Positions 1 to 8,371 of a stretch of DNA of 64,000 nt are shown here, piece after piece. The stretch lies in assembly GCA_963692465.1 (NCBI GenBank), contig OY829943.1:2914001-2978000 (forward strand), read 5' to 3'. Within the stretch, counting starts at the first letter, position 1. The number at the start of each line of letters is the position of its first letter. The notes under the pieces are model-generated. The model made no database searches, was not told the origin of the DNA, and saw nothing but the letters and a program-made list of their open reading frames with translations. This stretch comes from JAUZOB01 sp963692465. GTDB lineage: Bacteria; Bacteroidota; Bacteroidia; Bacteroidales; Prolixibacteraceae. The position numbers and the translations under genes are program-made.

Positions 1-628
1 TCATCAGACTGAAATCGAGTTCGGGATAGTCCTTGGGAAGGATGTAGCGTTTCATTTCAGCAAGAGCTCCTGCTAGTTCTACTCCGGTCGGGCCTCCTCC
101 AACAACACAAATTGTCATGAATGCTTCGATTTCAGAAGTAACGGTTTGCTGAAGTGCTGCCTCGTAATTTTTGAGGATATAATTCCGAAGGTAAATGGCT
201 TCGGATATGGATTTCATGGGAATGCTATTTTCTTTGACCTGTTGCATTCCGAAATAATTTGTGCTGACTCCTGTTGCCAAAATTAGATAGTCATAATGGA
301 GTTTGCCAATGCTGGTTGTTATTTCATTGATTTCCGGGTGGACTTCTTCTATCCTGGCCATACGAAAATGCACATTGGTCTTTTTTTGAAATACCTTGCG
401 TAATGGGAAAGCTATAGCAGCCGGTTCAAGTCCGGAAGTGGCAACCTGATAAAAAAGAGGTTGAAATTGATGGTAGTTGTTTTTATCCAGGAGTACAATT
501 TGAAAATTATTATATGCCAGCTTTCGTGCTGCTTTTAGTCCACCGAATCCGCCTCCTGCAATGACAATTCGTTTCTGACCCGTATCGGGGATGTTGGGAA
601 TAAAGTCTGATATCATGTTTGTAAGCAT
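1..628 (-). CDS. ndh: Type II NADH dehydrogenase (NDH-2), C-terminal part outside the window
   Basis: A flavoprotein that oxidises NADH and passes electrons to quinone at the inner face of the membrane without pumping protons. About 209 N-terminal residues are visible. A Rossmann FAD motif (VIAGGGFGGLKAA) follows about 20 residues of lead, then NYHQFQPLFYQVATSGLEP and YLILATGVSTNYFG, both typical of NDH-2, and a second dinucleotide-binding motif VVGGGPTGVELAG. The ATG at 628 was chosen; an in-frame ATG at 616 is the alternative. It lies 35 bp after the CPBP protease gene on the same strand, so the two may be co-transcribed. The gene is cut by the window edge. Family call confident; substrate inferred from the family. 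Confidence 0.9.
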   Translation of the reverse strand, partial: MLTNMISDFIPNIPDTGQKRIVIAGGGFGGLKAARKLAYNNFQIVLLDKNNYHQFQPLFYQVATSGLEPAAIAFPLRKVFQKKTNVHFRMARIEEVHPEINEITTSIGKLHYDYLILATGVSTNYFGMQQVKENSIPMKSISEAIYLRNYILKNYEAALQQTVTSEIEAFMTICVVGGGPTGVELAGALAEMKRYILPKDYPELDFSLM

Positions 629-663
629 TTTGTTATAGAATAACAGCGATTGCTTACAGATGT

Positions 664-1482
664 TTATTGTTTATGAAGTTTGTTGGTTTTTGAAGTAAAC
701 CATGCGGTTATGGAGAGGCCTGCAATAATCAGAACGATTGCCAGTAGAAAATTCCAGAATGAATGATAAGAGTAAAAGGGCAGACCTTGAATTTGGCTCC
801 AGAAAGTAATCGTGACAAGAGCTAGTAGATTGTTAATACCGTGTCCCAAAATACATAATGGAAGAGAACGGGTTCTTAACATCAGCCAACCCAGGAAGAG
901 TCCAAGGACAAAGGTGGCCGGGAATTGCCATGGATTTAGATGAAAAAGAGCAAATAAAAGAGCGGAGATTACTATCGCTTTGGTCCCTGAATAATTCCGC
1001 ATAAACCCATGCATAACAATGCCTCTGAAAATCATCTCCTCAACAATGGGGGCTATGATAACTACACGAAGGAAGGTTGATCCGAGATTTCCTTTCGGAT
1101 CAACGACTTTTCCAAACATCTCCCAAAACCATCCGGGAGCTGGAATCAGATTGTTAATGAATGAGTTAAATAGATCAAGGTAAAATTGGGCTCCTACGAA
1201 AAACAGGACAATAGCGATTAGAAGAACCGGGTTGAATTTTTTTATCGGGAAGACATCGCGGATTGGATGATGGGTTTTTTTATATCCGTAAAAGAGAATA
1301 AAAAGAGTTGATCCGAATGCAACAAACCATCGGATTGGTTTATAATAAGAAAGATCGGTGTCGTGTAGATAGTCGTAAATAGCCAGCGGAAAGTCAACAA
1401 TTGTCTGAATAAAAATATAAAGGACAATTAAATTGATTGCCTGTAAAATTCGAGGATAATTATTGTTGTATTTTTGCTCCAC
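664..1482 (-). CDS. CPBP family intramembrane metalloprotease (CAAX/Abi)
   Basis: A 272-residue polytopic membrane protein with all the motifs of the CPBP (CAAX prenyl protease 2 / Abi) family: EEMIFRG with the Glu pair at 148-149 and Arg153, then LFALFHLNPW with His181, and LGHGINN with His214 and Asn218. These residues form the metal and catalytic site within the membrane. About seven hydrophobic segments are visible. Bacterial members process peptides or proteins in the membrane, and their substrates are mostly unknown. It precedes the NDH-2 gene by 35 bp. Family call secure; biological role unknown. Confidence 0.88.
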   Translation of the reverse strand: MEQKYNNNYPRILQAINLIVLYIFIQTIVDFPLAIYDYLHDTDLSYYKPIRWFVAFGSTLFILFYGYKKTHHPIRDVFPIKKFNPVLLIAIVLFFVGAQFYLDLFNSFINNLIPAPGWFWEMFGKVVDPKGNLGSTFLRVVIIAPIVEEMIFRGIVMHGFMRNYSGTKAIVISALLFALFHLNPWQFPATFVLGLFLGWLMLRTRSLPLCILGHGINNLLALVTITFWSQIQGLPFYSYHSFWNFLLAIVLIIAGLSITAWFTSKTNKLHKQ

Positions 1483-1598
1483 GACTGATTCTTTTTTTAC
1501 ATTTCCCCAAATAGTATAATCTGCAGATAAATAAATTTGAGAGATTGTTCACTTTTGCCGATACTAATTCTCCTGGAAGCAAAGCTATTGATCAGTTA

Positions 1599-2132
1599 TT
1601 ATTCCCTCTCATTGATTTTTTCGATAATAGGAATCATTTCTTTCAAAAAATAAGATTGTTGCTCAGGCGATTTTCCTTTGTCGATTGCATTTTGGATTTT
1701 ATTCAGACATTCGGCCTTTTCAGCAAAAGGAAGAAATCCATCCATGTTTTCAATAACGGTGAAAGCTTCAAGTGCTGTTTCGAAGGGTTCGTTAATGATC
1801 AAATCAATAAAAACAGACAAGTAAGGGGTATAGTCCAGTCCGTTTGACCAACAGCAGAGTGCAAGTGTTTTCCATTCCTCGCGGTATTGTTCGTTTTGGA
1901 GAAGAAGAACCAGTTTTTCTGCAGCGTTTTTTTGTTTTATGTTCGATAAAATTGTGATTATTTTTGTTCGAATATCTTCGTCTGCCTCTTTTGTTGAGTG
2001 AAGTAGGTCTGCCAGATATGGAATGTATTCACATGATCCTTTTTCGGAGAGATAATCAAGTGTGGAAATAATTATATCGGACTGTTTGGAAGACAGATTG
2101 TCCAGAATCTTTTTGTCTAGTTCTTTATTCAT
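1599..2132 (-). CDS. HEAT-repeat-like hypothetical protein
   Basis: 177 residues, almost entirely helical and without a signal peptide. The pattern of paired amphipathic helices (for example IISTLDYLSEKGSCEYIPYLADLL and IRTKIITILSNIKQKNAAEKLVLLL) resembles HEAT or armadillo repeats, so it is probably a cytosolic scaffold that binds another protein. No catalytic motif is visible. Spaced 116 bp from the CPBP gene on the same strand. I do not recognise a specific family; the coding call rests on length, composition and helical periodicity. Confidence 0.7.
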   Translation of the reverse strand: MNKELDKKILDNLSSKQSDIIISTLDYLSEKGSCEYIPYLADLLHSTKEADEDIRTKIITILSNIKQKNAAEKLVLLLQNEQYREEWKTLALCCWSNGLDYTPYLSVFIDLIINEPFETALEAFTVIENMDGFLPFAEKAECLNKIQNAIDKGKSPEQQSYFLKEMIPIIEKINERE

Positions 2133-2330
2133 ATTTTGAGCACGATAAGTTCAACTGCAAAATTAACTTATTTTGATTAACAAATAGAGGACACGTTCGG
2201 TTTTGTGGAAATATGAATATATAAATAAGAAAGCACTTTTCTTATTCGTTTATTAATCCCTTTATTCCATTGGTTTATCAATACGGTCCACGATCCCTTC
2301 CGGTTGGGTCAGAAAGCGATTCGTTGGTGC

Positions 2331-2371
2331 TGAACACGAACATGGCACTAATAGAGCACCTGTGATCCATC
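2331..2371. repeat. Degenerate 11-bp periodic element in the spacer before rpmB
   Basis: Within the 402-bp spacer 2133-2534 the motif (A/G)(A/G)CAC recurs at 2333, 2344 and 2355, exactly 11 bp apart, and ends in TGATCCATC (2363-2371). A similar 11-bp periodicity ending in TGATCCATC is present at 50924-50975. The rest of the spacer is AT-rich, and I see no gene in it. Confidence 0.4.
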
Positions 2372-2457
2372 TATCATGTGTAGTATTTGTGTATTAATAT
2401 TCCAAAGAAGAAATACAGAAAATGACGTTGAAATATGTCTCTTTTTTTCTGTAAGTA

Positions 2458-2489
2458 TTTGATATTTTAAATAAAATGTGCTTACTTTG
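2458..2489 (+). promoter_or_regulatory. Bacteroidota-type promoter for rpmB
   Basis: TTTG (2458-2461), 20 nt spacer, TTACTTTG (2482-2489). This fits the Bacteroidota -33 TTTG / -7 TAnnTTTG consensus with one mismatch. The rpmB ATG lies 45 nt downstream. Confidence 0.55.
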
Positions 2490-2534
2490 CACACTGTTTG
2501 AAAAACGTATGTTCGGTAAAAAAAATAAAACGGA

Positions 2535-2780
2535 ATGTCAAGAGTTTGTCAAGTTACTGGAAAAAAGGTTATAGTGGGTAATAATGTATCTCACTCAAAA
2601 AGGAGAACAAAAAGAATATTTTGCCCTAACCTTATGAAGAAAAAATTCTATCTGGCTGAAGAAGATCGCTGGATAACCTTGACTGTTTCTGCAAATGGTT
2701 TGAGGACGATCAACAAAAGAGGTCTTCTGGCTGTACTGAAAGAAGCTAAAGAAAAGGGTCTTGTAGAAAAGTTTATTTAA
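2535..2780 (+). CDS. rpmB: 50S ribosomal protein L28 (bL28)
   Basis: 81 residues, the usual length. It begins MSRVCQVTGKK and continues GNNVSHSKRRTKRIFCPNL, the L28 signature, and ends with the basic tail GLVEKFI. It is a structural protein of the large ribosomal subunit. First gene of the rpmB-rpmG-DUF4295 operon, with 21 bp to rpmG. Confidence 0.97.
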   Translation: MSRVCQVTGKKVIVGNNVSHSKRRTKRIFCPNLMKKKFYLAEEDRWITLTVSANGLRTINKRGLLAVLKEAKEKGLVEKFI

Positions 2781-2801
2781 TCGATTTAAGTATTTAGTAT
2801 A

Positions 2802-2984
2802 ATGGCTAAAAAAGGTAATAGAGTTCAGGTAATACTGGAGTGCACAGAGCATAAGGATAGTGGTATGCCGGGTACATCCAGATATATTACGACAAAGAAC
2901 AGAAAAAATACTCCTGAACGATTGGAATTAAAAAAGTATAATTCTGTACTCAGAAAGGTAACCATTCACCGCGAAATCAAATAA
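2802..2984 (+). CDS. rpmG: 50S ribosomal protein L33 (bL33), zinc-free form
   Basis: 60 residues, starting MAKKGNRVQVILECTEH and ending YNSVLRKVTIHREIK, as in L33. Only one cysteine is present, so this is the form without the two CxxC zinc-binding pairs (C-minus paralogue type). Large-subunit component. 12 bp separate it from the next small gene, consistent with one operon. Confidence 0.97.
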   Translation: MAKKGNRVQVILECTEHKDSGMPGTSRYITTKNRKNTPERLELKKYNSVLRKVTIHREIK

Positions 2985-2996
2985 TAAAATTATCCT

Positions 2997-3149
2997 ATGG
3001 CAAAGAAAGCAGTTGCAAGTATGCAGAAAGGTGCCGGAAAAGGTTACGCAAAAGTAATCAAGATGGTGAAATCCGAAAAAACTGGTGCATATACTTTCGT
3101 TGAGGATATTGTCCCTAACGAAGAAGTAAAAGATTACTACAAGAAGTAA
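2997..3149 (+). CDS. DUF4295 small basic protein
   Basis: A 50-residue ORF (ATG at 2997, TAA at 3147-3149). It begins MAKKAVASMQKGAGKGYAKV, is lysine-rich, and ends EEVKDYYKK. This matches the short DUF4295 proteins that follow L28 and L33 in Bacteroidota. Its composition and position suggest a ribosome-associated protein, but its function is unknown. A terminator follows 25 bp after the stop. Confidence 0.88.
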   Translation: MAKKAVASMQKGAGKGYAKVIKMVKSEKTGAYTFVEDIVPNEEVKDYYKK

Positions 3150-3173
3150 GATATTTTAGTCTATTCTAAAAGG

Positions 3174-3205
3174 AAGCTCTTATCCAAAAGATAAGGGCTT
3201 TTTTT
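3174..3205 (+). terminator. Intrinsic terminator after the rpmB-rpmG-DUF4295 operon
   Basis: Arms at 3174-3184 (AAGCTCTTATC) and 3190-3200 (GATAAGGGCTT) form an 11-bp stem with one mismatch and a 5-nt loop, followed by T residues. Confidence 0.8.
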
Positions 3206-3283
3206 GTTACACGAAGATGAAGAATAACAACTTTTTTCTTTGATTATTTTTGTAAATTGCCCTCCATATTTATACCAGTTATT

Positions 3284-4234
3284 ATGGGCCTTTTTGGATT
3301 ATTTACCAGAGAAAAAAAAGAAAGTCTTGATCAGGGGCTTGCGAAAACAAGGGAGACTGTTTTTTCGAAGTTATCAAGGGCTATGGTCGGAAAATCGAAA
3401 GTTGACGACGAAGTACTCGATAACCTTGAAGAAATATTGATTTCATCGGATGTTGGGGTGAATACCACTTTAAAGATCATCGAGCGGATTGAAGCAAGAG
3501 TTGCCCGTGATAAATATCTTGGAACAAGTGAATTAAATCGCATCCTTCAAGAAGAAATTGCTGCCCTGCTTGAAGAAAATAATAGCGGAGATGTTGAGGA
3601 TTTTGATATCCCGAAGCAATCCGGTCCGTATGTAATTATGGTTGTAGGAGTTAATGGAGTTGGAAAAACAACAACTATTGGAAAACTAGCTTATAATTTT
3701 AAGAAGGCAGGGAAAAGTGTGGTACTAGGGGCAGCTGACACTTTTAGAGCTGCAGCTATTGATCAGTTACAGGTGTGGGCTGACCGTGTCGGCGTTCCTG
3801 TTATAAGGCAGGAAATGGGATCTGATCCGGCTTCTGTGGCTTTTGATACGCTTTCTTCTGCTAAAGCAAACGGAATTGATGTGGTTCTTATCGATACCGC
3901 TGGCCGGCTTCATAATAAAATAAACCTGATGAATGAACTTTCGAAGATTAAGAAAGTGATGCAAAAGGTTATTCCGGATGCTCCGCATGAAGTATTGCTG
4001 GTTCTTGACGGTTCAACCGGACAGAATGCTTTTGAACAGGCCAAACAGTTTACTTTGGCAACGGAAGTGACTTCGCTGGCTCTTACTAAACTTGACGGAA
4101 CGGCTAAAGGTGGTGTTGTTATTGGTATTTCCGATCAGTTTAAAATCCCGGTTAAGTATATTGGTGTGGGAGAGAAGATTGAAGATCTTCAGATATTTCG
4201 GAAAAAAGAATTTGTTGAAACGTTATTTAGTTAA
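3284..4234 (+). CDS. ftsY: Signal recognition particle receptor FtsY
   Basis: The SRP receptor GTPase, which docks SRP-bound ribosomes at the SecYEG translocon. 316 residues: an N-terminal helical domain, then the NG GTPase domain with the P-loop GVNGVGKTT (about residues 122-130), DTFRAAA, DTAGR (about 204-208) and TKLDGTAKGG. As in other Bacteroidota it lacks the long acidic A domain of E. coli. The frame is open upstream to 3257, but the ATG at 3284 (MGLFGLFTREKKESL) fits the family start. A good -7 box TATTTTTG at 3245-3252 would put the transcription start near or after 3257, which supports 3284. Confidence 0.95.
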   Translation: MGLFGLFTREKKESLDQGLAKTRETVFSKLSRAMVGKSKVDDEVLDNLEEILISSDVGVNTTLKIIERIEARVARDKYLGTSELNRILQEEIAALLEENNSGDVEDFDIPKQSGPYVIMVVGVNGVGKTTTIGKLAYNFKKAGKSVVLGAADTFRAAAIDQLQVWADRVGVPVIRQEMGSDPASVAFDTLSSAKANGIDVVLIDTAGRLHNKINLMNELSKIKKVMQKVIPDAPHEVLLVLDGSTGQNAFEQAKQFTLATEVTSLALTKLDGTAKGGVVIGISDQFKIPVKYIGVGEKIEDLQIFRKKEFVETLFS

Positions 4235-4257
4235 TACGAATATATTTCATTTGAAAG

Positions 4258-4293
4258 GATGTCATCCCCGGCAAACAGGGTGACATCTTTTTT
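4258..4293 (+). terminator. Intrinsic terminator between ftsY and rimO
   Basis: Arms 4258-4267 and 4278-4287 (core GATGTCA / TGACATC) form about 10 bp with a 10-nt loop, followed by TTTTTTG. rimO starts only 15 nt later, so either it has a promoter overlapping this site or it is expressed by read-through. Confidence 0.7.
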
Positions 4294-4307
4294 GTTTAGA
4301 GGAGTTT

Positions 4308-5600
4308 ATGAAGAAAAAGATCAATGTAATTACGCTTGGATGTTCTAAAAATTTAGTGGATTCGGAGATATTACTGAAACAGTTGGATTCGTCTGGTTAT
4401 GAAGTTGTAAATGATTCGAATGACACGGACTGCTCAATTGTTATTATCAATACCTGTGGCTTTATTTTAGATGCAAAGGAAGAGTCTGTCGAAACAATTA
4501 TGAATAATGTGGAGGCGAAACGATCGGGGCGGATTGAAAAATTATATGTGATGGGGTGTCTTTCTCAACGCTATAAGGGTGATCTGGAGAAAGAAATTCC
4601 AGAGGTTGATCGTTTCTTTGGTAAGTTTGACTTGAAAGCTATTGTTGCTGAATTGAAAGCGGATTATAAACCTGAATTGATTTATGATCGGAAGATTACA
4701 ACTCCTTCTCATTTTGCTTATTTGAAAATAGCTGAAGGATGTGATCGATATTGTGCTTTTTGTGCGATTCCTCTGATAACCGGTCATTATCAGTCGCGTC
4801 CGTTTGATGAGATAATCAAAGAAGCTCAGACTCTTGCTGTAGCGGGTGTCCGCGAGTTGTTGATCATTGCACAGGATGTTTCTTATTATGGAATCGACTT
4901 GTATGGGGAGAACAAACTTGGGTTTCTGATTGAGAAATTGTCGGAGATCGAAGGAATTGAATGGATTCGTCTTCATTATGCTTATCCGACAAAGTTCCCG
5001 TATGATATATTGCCCATTATGCGCCAAAATCCGAAGGTTTGTAAATATCTGGATATTCCTGTACAACATTGTAGTGATCGGGTTTTGCAACGGATGCAGC
5101 GTCACGTTACGAAAGCTCAGACTGTTGATTTGATCCGTCGGATAAGGGAAGAAGTCCCTGGGGTTTGTCTCCGAACGACCTTACTTGTTGGCTTCCCGGG
5201 AGAAGAGGAAGCTGATTTTGAAGAACTGAAAGATTTTGTGAAGGAAATGCGTTTTGAGCGTCTGGGGGTTTTTACCTATTCACATGAAGAAGATACCTAT
5301 GCTTATAAGCATTATGACGACGGTCTTACACAAGAGGTGAAACAGGCGCGTGCAGATGCAATCATGGAGATTCAGCAGGAGATTTCGGCAGAGATAATGG
5401 CTTCCCGTGTTGGGCAGACCTTACCCGTCATTATTGATAGACAGGAAGGTGACTATTTTGTGGGTCGTACAGAGTTCGATTCACCAGAAGTCGATGGTGA
5501 GGTTTTTATCAGGACCAATGAAGCATTGCAGTCAGGTATGATCCTTCCTGTCCAGATTGTTCGTTCGGAAGATTATGATTTGTATGCAGAGTATAAATAA
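4308..5600 (+). CDS. rimO: Ribosomal protein S12 methylthiotransferase RimO
   Basis: A radical-SAM enzyme that adds a methylthio group to the conserved aspartate of ribosomal protein S12. 430 residues in three parts. The N-terminal UPF0004 domain carries cluster cysteines C12, C50 and C84. The radical SAM core carries CDRYCAFC (C145, C149, C152). A TRAM-like C-terminal domain includes VGRTEFDSPEVDGEVF. The last part distinguishes RimO from MiaB. The start is preceded by GAGG about 6 nt upstream. It follows ftsY, a common Bacteroidales arrangement. Confidence 0.95.
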   Translation: MKKKINVITLGCSKNLVDSEILLKQLDSSGYEVVNDSNDTDCSIVIINTCGFILDAKEESVETIMNNVEAKRSGRIEKLYVMGCLSQRYKGDLEKEIPEVDRFFGKFDLKAIVAELKADYKPELIYDRKITTPSHFAYLKIAEGCDRYCAFCAIPLITGHYQSRPFDEIIKEAQTLAVAGVRELLIIAQDVSYYGIDLYGENKLGFLIEKLSEIEGIEWIRLHYAYPTKFPYDILPIMRQNPKVCKYLDIPVQHCSDRVLQRMQRHVTKAQTVDLIRRIREEVPGVCLRTTLLVGFPGEEEADFEELKDFVKEMRFERLGVFTYSHEEDTYAYKHYDDGLTQEVKQARADAIMEIQQEISAEIMASRVGQTLPVIIDRQEGDYFVGRTEFDSPEVDGEVFIRTNEALQSGMILPVQIVRSEDYDLYAEYK

Positions 5601-5685
5601 TGGTGGGATTAAATAATCGTCAGGTTTTTGAGGGAATGCAGGTCAAAGAATAAAAAAGGAGAAGGTTCATTTTTTCGAAATACCG

Positions 5686-5718
5686 TTTGGAATGAAGAGA
5701 GAAAAATAGCTATATTTG
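5686..5718 (+). promoter_or_regulatory. Promoter of the tRNA-Leu gene
   Basis: TTTG (5686-5689), 21 nt, then TATATTTG (5711-5718), a perfect match to the Bacteroidota -33/-7 consensus. It lies 24 nt before the mature tRNA 5' end. Confidence 0.75.
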
Positions 5719-5741
5719 CACCACCTGAAACGGAAACATAG

Positions 5742-5828
5742 GCCCGAGTGGCGAAATTGGTAGACGCGCTAGTTTCAGGGACTAGTGTTCGCAAGGACAT
5801 GCAGGTTCGAGTCCTGTCTCGGGCACCA
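5742..5828 (+). tRNA. tRNA-Leu (CAG)
   Basis: 87 nt with encoded CCA. The 7-bp acceptor stem pairs GCCCGAG (5742-5748) with CTCGGGC (5818-5824). The anticodon stem CTAGT/ACTAG encloses the loop TTCAGGG, so the anticodon is CAG. A long variable arm and the T-loop GGTTCGAGTCC are present, as expected for class II tRNA-Leu. Confidence 0.97.
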
Positions 5829-5837
5829 TTGAAAAAT

Positions 5838-5876
5838 AAAACGGCTGTAAGTTAACTACTTACAGCCGTTTTTTTA
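5838..5876 (+). terminator. Terminator after tRNA-Leu
   Basis: A perfect 12-bp stem (5841-5852 with 5858-5869, ACGGCTGTAAGT), a 5-nt loop and a T7 run. Confidence 0.88.
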
Positions 5877-6105
5877 TTGGAATTGAACAAATGGCTGGTT
5901 CATAAATGTTAAGAAAATATTCCCTGAAAGAAAATAATCTAAAATTCAACACTCCAAGGAATCTGCAATTTAATTGCCTAATTATATAATCTGTTCATTA
6001 TGTGTGTTATATATTGTTTCTGAGCCAACGTTTTGGAATAAAAAATAAAGAATTATTATTATTCTGATTTGTGGAGCTTACAAGGGAATGTTGTATATTC
6101 ACATC

Positions 6106-6123
6106 AACAAAAAAGTTAAACAA
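6106..6123. promoter_or_regulatory. Candidate TetR operator, copy 1 (just before tetR start)
   Basis: An 18-nt sequence with core AGTTAAACA, directly upstream of the tetR ATG at 6125. It matches the element at 6788-6805 at 17 of 18 positions. Its position suggests autorepression by the adjacent TetR protein. Confidence 0.5.
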
Positions 6124-6124
6124 A

Positions 6125-6766
6125 ATGGCAGACAAAAACGACCGTAATGCTGAAGAAAGAATTCTTGAGGCGGCCAAGCAGATTATATACCGGGATGGAT
6201 TGCAAGGGGCGAGAATGCAGGATATAGCTGATTTAGCACAGATAAACCGGGCAATGCTTCATTACTATTTTCGGAATAAGGAATCTCTCTCAGAGAAAGT
6301 AATGTCTGATACGGTTGTTAAATTTCTTACGGTATTTCATGATGTGCTAAATGCTGATTTGCCATTGGAAGAAAAGATAGACCAATATATCCGCATGGAA
6401 ATAGAGTTTGCAGAGCAGAATACGGGGATGACTATTTTTGCTTTGCATGAGGCGATGAAGGATAAAGATTTTTTTGCAAGGCTTTTTGCTGGATCCCATT
6501 CGGAAGGAGATTCGTTTCCTCATGAAGTTTATCATGCTCAGATTCAGAAAGCTATTCAAGAGGGGAAGATGGTCCCATTTAAAGATCCACATGAGCTTTC
6601 TTTAATTATTACAAGTATTTGTTTTTTCCCGTTTCTTGGAGCTCCTATTTTTCGTATGATTTTTAATCTGGAAGAGGAACAATGGGAAGAGTTTAAAGTA
6701 AAACTTAAACAGATTTTGCCTGAAGTTATTAAAAAGGCAATTTTTATTAATTATAAGTCCGAATAG
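6125..6766 (+). CDS. TetR/AcrR family transcriptional regulator
   Basis: 213 residues from the chosen ATG at 6125 (MADKNDRNAEERILEAAKQ). The frame is open upstream to 6071, but that stretch overlaps the promoter region and does not look like a TetR N-terminus. The N-terminal helix-turn-helix (GLQGARMQDIADLAQINRAM followed by LHYYFRNKESL) is clear. The all-helical C-terminal part should be the ligand pocket. It is followed on the same strand by a TolC-HlyD-DHA2 efflux operon, so it is probably the local drug- or stress-responsive repressor. Near-identical operator-like sequences lie before it and before the efflux genes. Confidence 0.9.
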   Translation: MADKNDRNAEERILEAAKQIIYRDGLQGARMQDIADLAQINRAMLHYYFRNKESLSEKVMSDTVVKFLTVFHDVLNADLPLEEKIDQYIRMEIEFAEQNTGMTIFALHEAMKDKDFFARLFAGSHSEGDSFPHEVYHAQIQKAIQEGKMVPFKDPHELSLIITSICFFPFLGAPIFRMIFNLEEEQWEEFKVKLKQILPEVIKKAIFINYKSE

Positions 6767-6787
6767 GGCTTTTTTTATTGTTGTATT

Positions 6788-6812
6788 AACAAAAATGTTA
6801 AACAATTTTGTT
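6788..6812. promoter_or_regulatory. Candidate TetR operator, copy 2 (25-nt palindrome before the efflux operon)
   Basis: A near-perfect 25-nt palindrome centred on 6800. Eleven of 12 symmetric pairs match; the core is TGTTAAACA and the ends are AACAAAA/TTTTGTT. The left 18 nt repeat the element before tetR (17 of 18 identical). It lies in the 300-bp tetR-tolC spacer, which also holds a -7-like TACTTTTG at 7023-7030 and nothing else I can call. Confidence 0.6.
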
Positions 6813-7066
6813 TTATTGCGATTACAGAAATATAGCACTGATATTAAGCACTTTCTTGAAGGATGATTGTTTTTAATTGATTGGTTATTAATATGTAGTG
6901 TGCCTATTTGATGTGACTAATACTTTCGTCATAAGCTTGTTGTTAGATGGGGCGTTTTTTGTTTTTACCGATAATTAGGTCCTGTTTACCGAAAAATACT
7001 ACCCCCGGAGAGAACGAGAATATACTTTTGATGCGTAATAAATACATGGATTAATATTTTTTTGAC

Positions 7067-8356
7067 ATGAGGTTAACAAATTTGTTGAACATTATTGTTG
7101 TGCTTTTATTGTCTTGCCCTTTTGCCGAAGGTCAAGTTGCACCGCAATTTACATTAGATCAGTTGCAGAAGATGGCAAGGGACCATTATCCGTATGCCCG
7201 GCAGTTGACTTTTTCAGAACAATATGGCGAAGAATCGGTCAAACAACAGGATAGTAACTGGCTTCCACAAGTTGCATTTTCTGCAAAAACGACCGCTCAG
7301 TCAGAAGTTTCGGCAGTAAAGATTCCATCGAATCTGAATCTGGGATTTTCTCTGGGGACGGGGAAAAAAGATCAATATCAAGGAGAAGTTGCAATTACAC
7401 AGCTCGTTTATGATGGTGGAACTAATCATGCCATGAAAGAGATTAGTAAGGTGAAAGCGGCGATTCAGTCGGAGAATATAAGAACATCTATGTTGCAGGT
7501 TGAAACGGCAGTGAATAGTTTGTTCGAATCAATATTAATCAATCAGGAGCAGTTTCGTGTGTTGAACTTTGAGAAAGCCGATTTGGAGAACCGGCAGAAA
7601 GACATTCTGGCTGGAACCCAAAATGGAATGGTTCTCAAGTCTGTTTTGCAGGAACTTAATGCGGAAATAATTGCTATTGAACAGAAAAAGACGGAGACAA
7701 AAGCTCAATTGTCTGATTTGTATTCGCAATTGTCATTTTTTGTCAGTGTTCCTATTGACACTTCAGCTGTGCTTTTGTTCCCGGCACTTCGAGAAGTGTC
7801 AAATTACAACTTTAGCGATCGGCCGGATTATAAACAATTTAAAGACCAGACCGACTGTACTGATTGGCAACTGGAACTTATAAAACGTAAGGAGCGACCA
7901 CAACTGAATCTTTTTGCTGATGGATTTTATGGACGTCCTGGTTTAAATACGATGGATTACAGCACCCATTTTTCGGGGATTACAGGAATTAATCTGAGGT
8001 GGGATATTGGAACTATTTATAGTCATGATCATGAGAAACGACAGCTGAAAATTAATCGGGAAATGATTCGAAATCAGCAATCTATTTTTGAAATAGAAAT
8101 GAATAAACAGATTAGCCAGTTAAAAATTGATATTCTCAAGAACAAACAACTGATTGATAAAGATGATGAAATTGTAAAAATACGCTCGGAGGTAAAAGGC
8201 ATTGCAGCGGTTCAACTGTCAGATGGCTCTATTACCCTGACTGATTATCTTTTGAAATTGAATGCTGAAAGTCAGTCCATGGTGAGTTGCGAAATACATA
8301 AAATCGAATTGCAAATGGATCTTGCCAAAATGAACACCTTGTTAAACCGTAATTAG
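7067..8356 (+). CDS. TolC family outer-membrane efflux protein
   Basis: 429 residues. The N-terminal signal peptide (NLLNIIVVLLLSCPFAEGQ) is cleaved near residue 22. The rest is the long helical OEP pattern with two repeats of coiled-coil and short strands (for example YQGEVAITQLVYDGG and GINLRWDIG). It forms the outer-membrane channel of a tripartite pump. Only 15 bp to the HlyD gene at its chosen start, so the pump genes are co-transcribed. The -7 box TACTTTTG at 7023-7030 is a likely promoter element, though no good -33 is visible. Confidence 0.9.
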   Translation: MRLTNLLNIIVVLLLSCPFAEGQVAPQFTLDQLQKMARDHYPYARQLTFSEQYGEESVKQQDSNWLPQVAFSAKTTAQSEVSAVKIPSNLNLGFSLGTGKKDQYQGEVAITQLVYDGGTNHAMKEISKVKAAIQSENIRTSMLQVETAVNSLFESILINQEQFRVLNFEKADLENRQKDILAGTQNGMVLKSVLQELNAEIIAIEQKKTETKAQLSDLYSQLSFFVSVPIDTSAVLLFPALREVSNYNFSDRPDYKQFKDQTDCTDWQLELIKRKERPQLNLFADGFYGRPGLNTMDYSTHFSGITGINLRWDIGTIYSHDHEKRQLKINREMIRNQQSIFEIEMNKQISQLKIDILKNKQLIDKDDEIVKIRSEVKGIAAVQLSDGSITLTDYLLKLNAESQSMVSCEIHKIELQMDLAKMNTLLNRN

Positions 8357-8371
8357 TAATTATTGAAAATC

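Noticed and set aside
3257..3283. Upstream start for ftsY
   Set aside because: The extra nine residues are not FtsY-like and the predicted promoter places the transcription start at about this position.
7072..7090. Palindrome GTTAACAAATTTGTT at the start of tolC as a third TetR operator
   Set aside because: It lacks the TGTTAAACA core and lies inside the coding start; similarity to the operator is limited to AT-rich AACAA/TTGTT ends.
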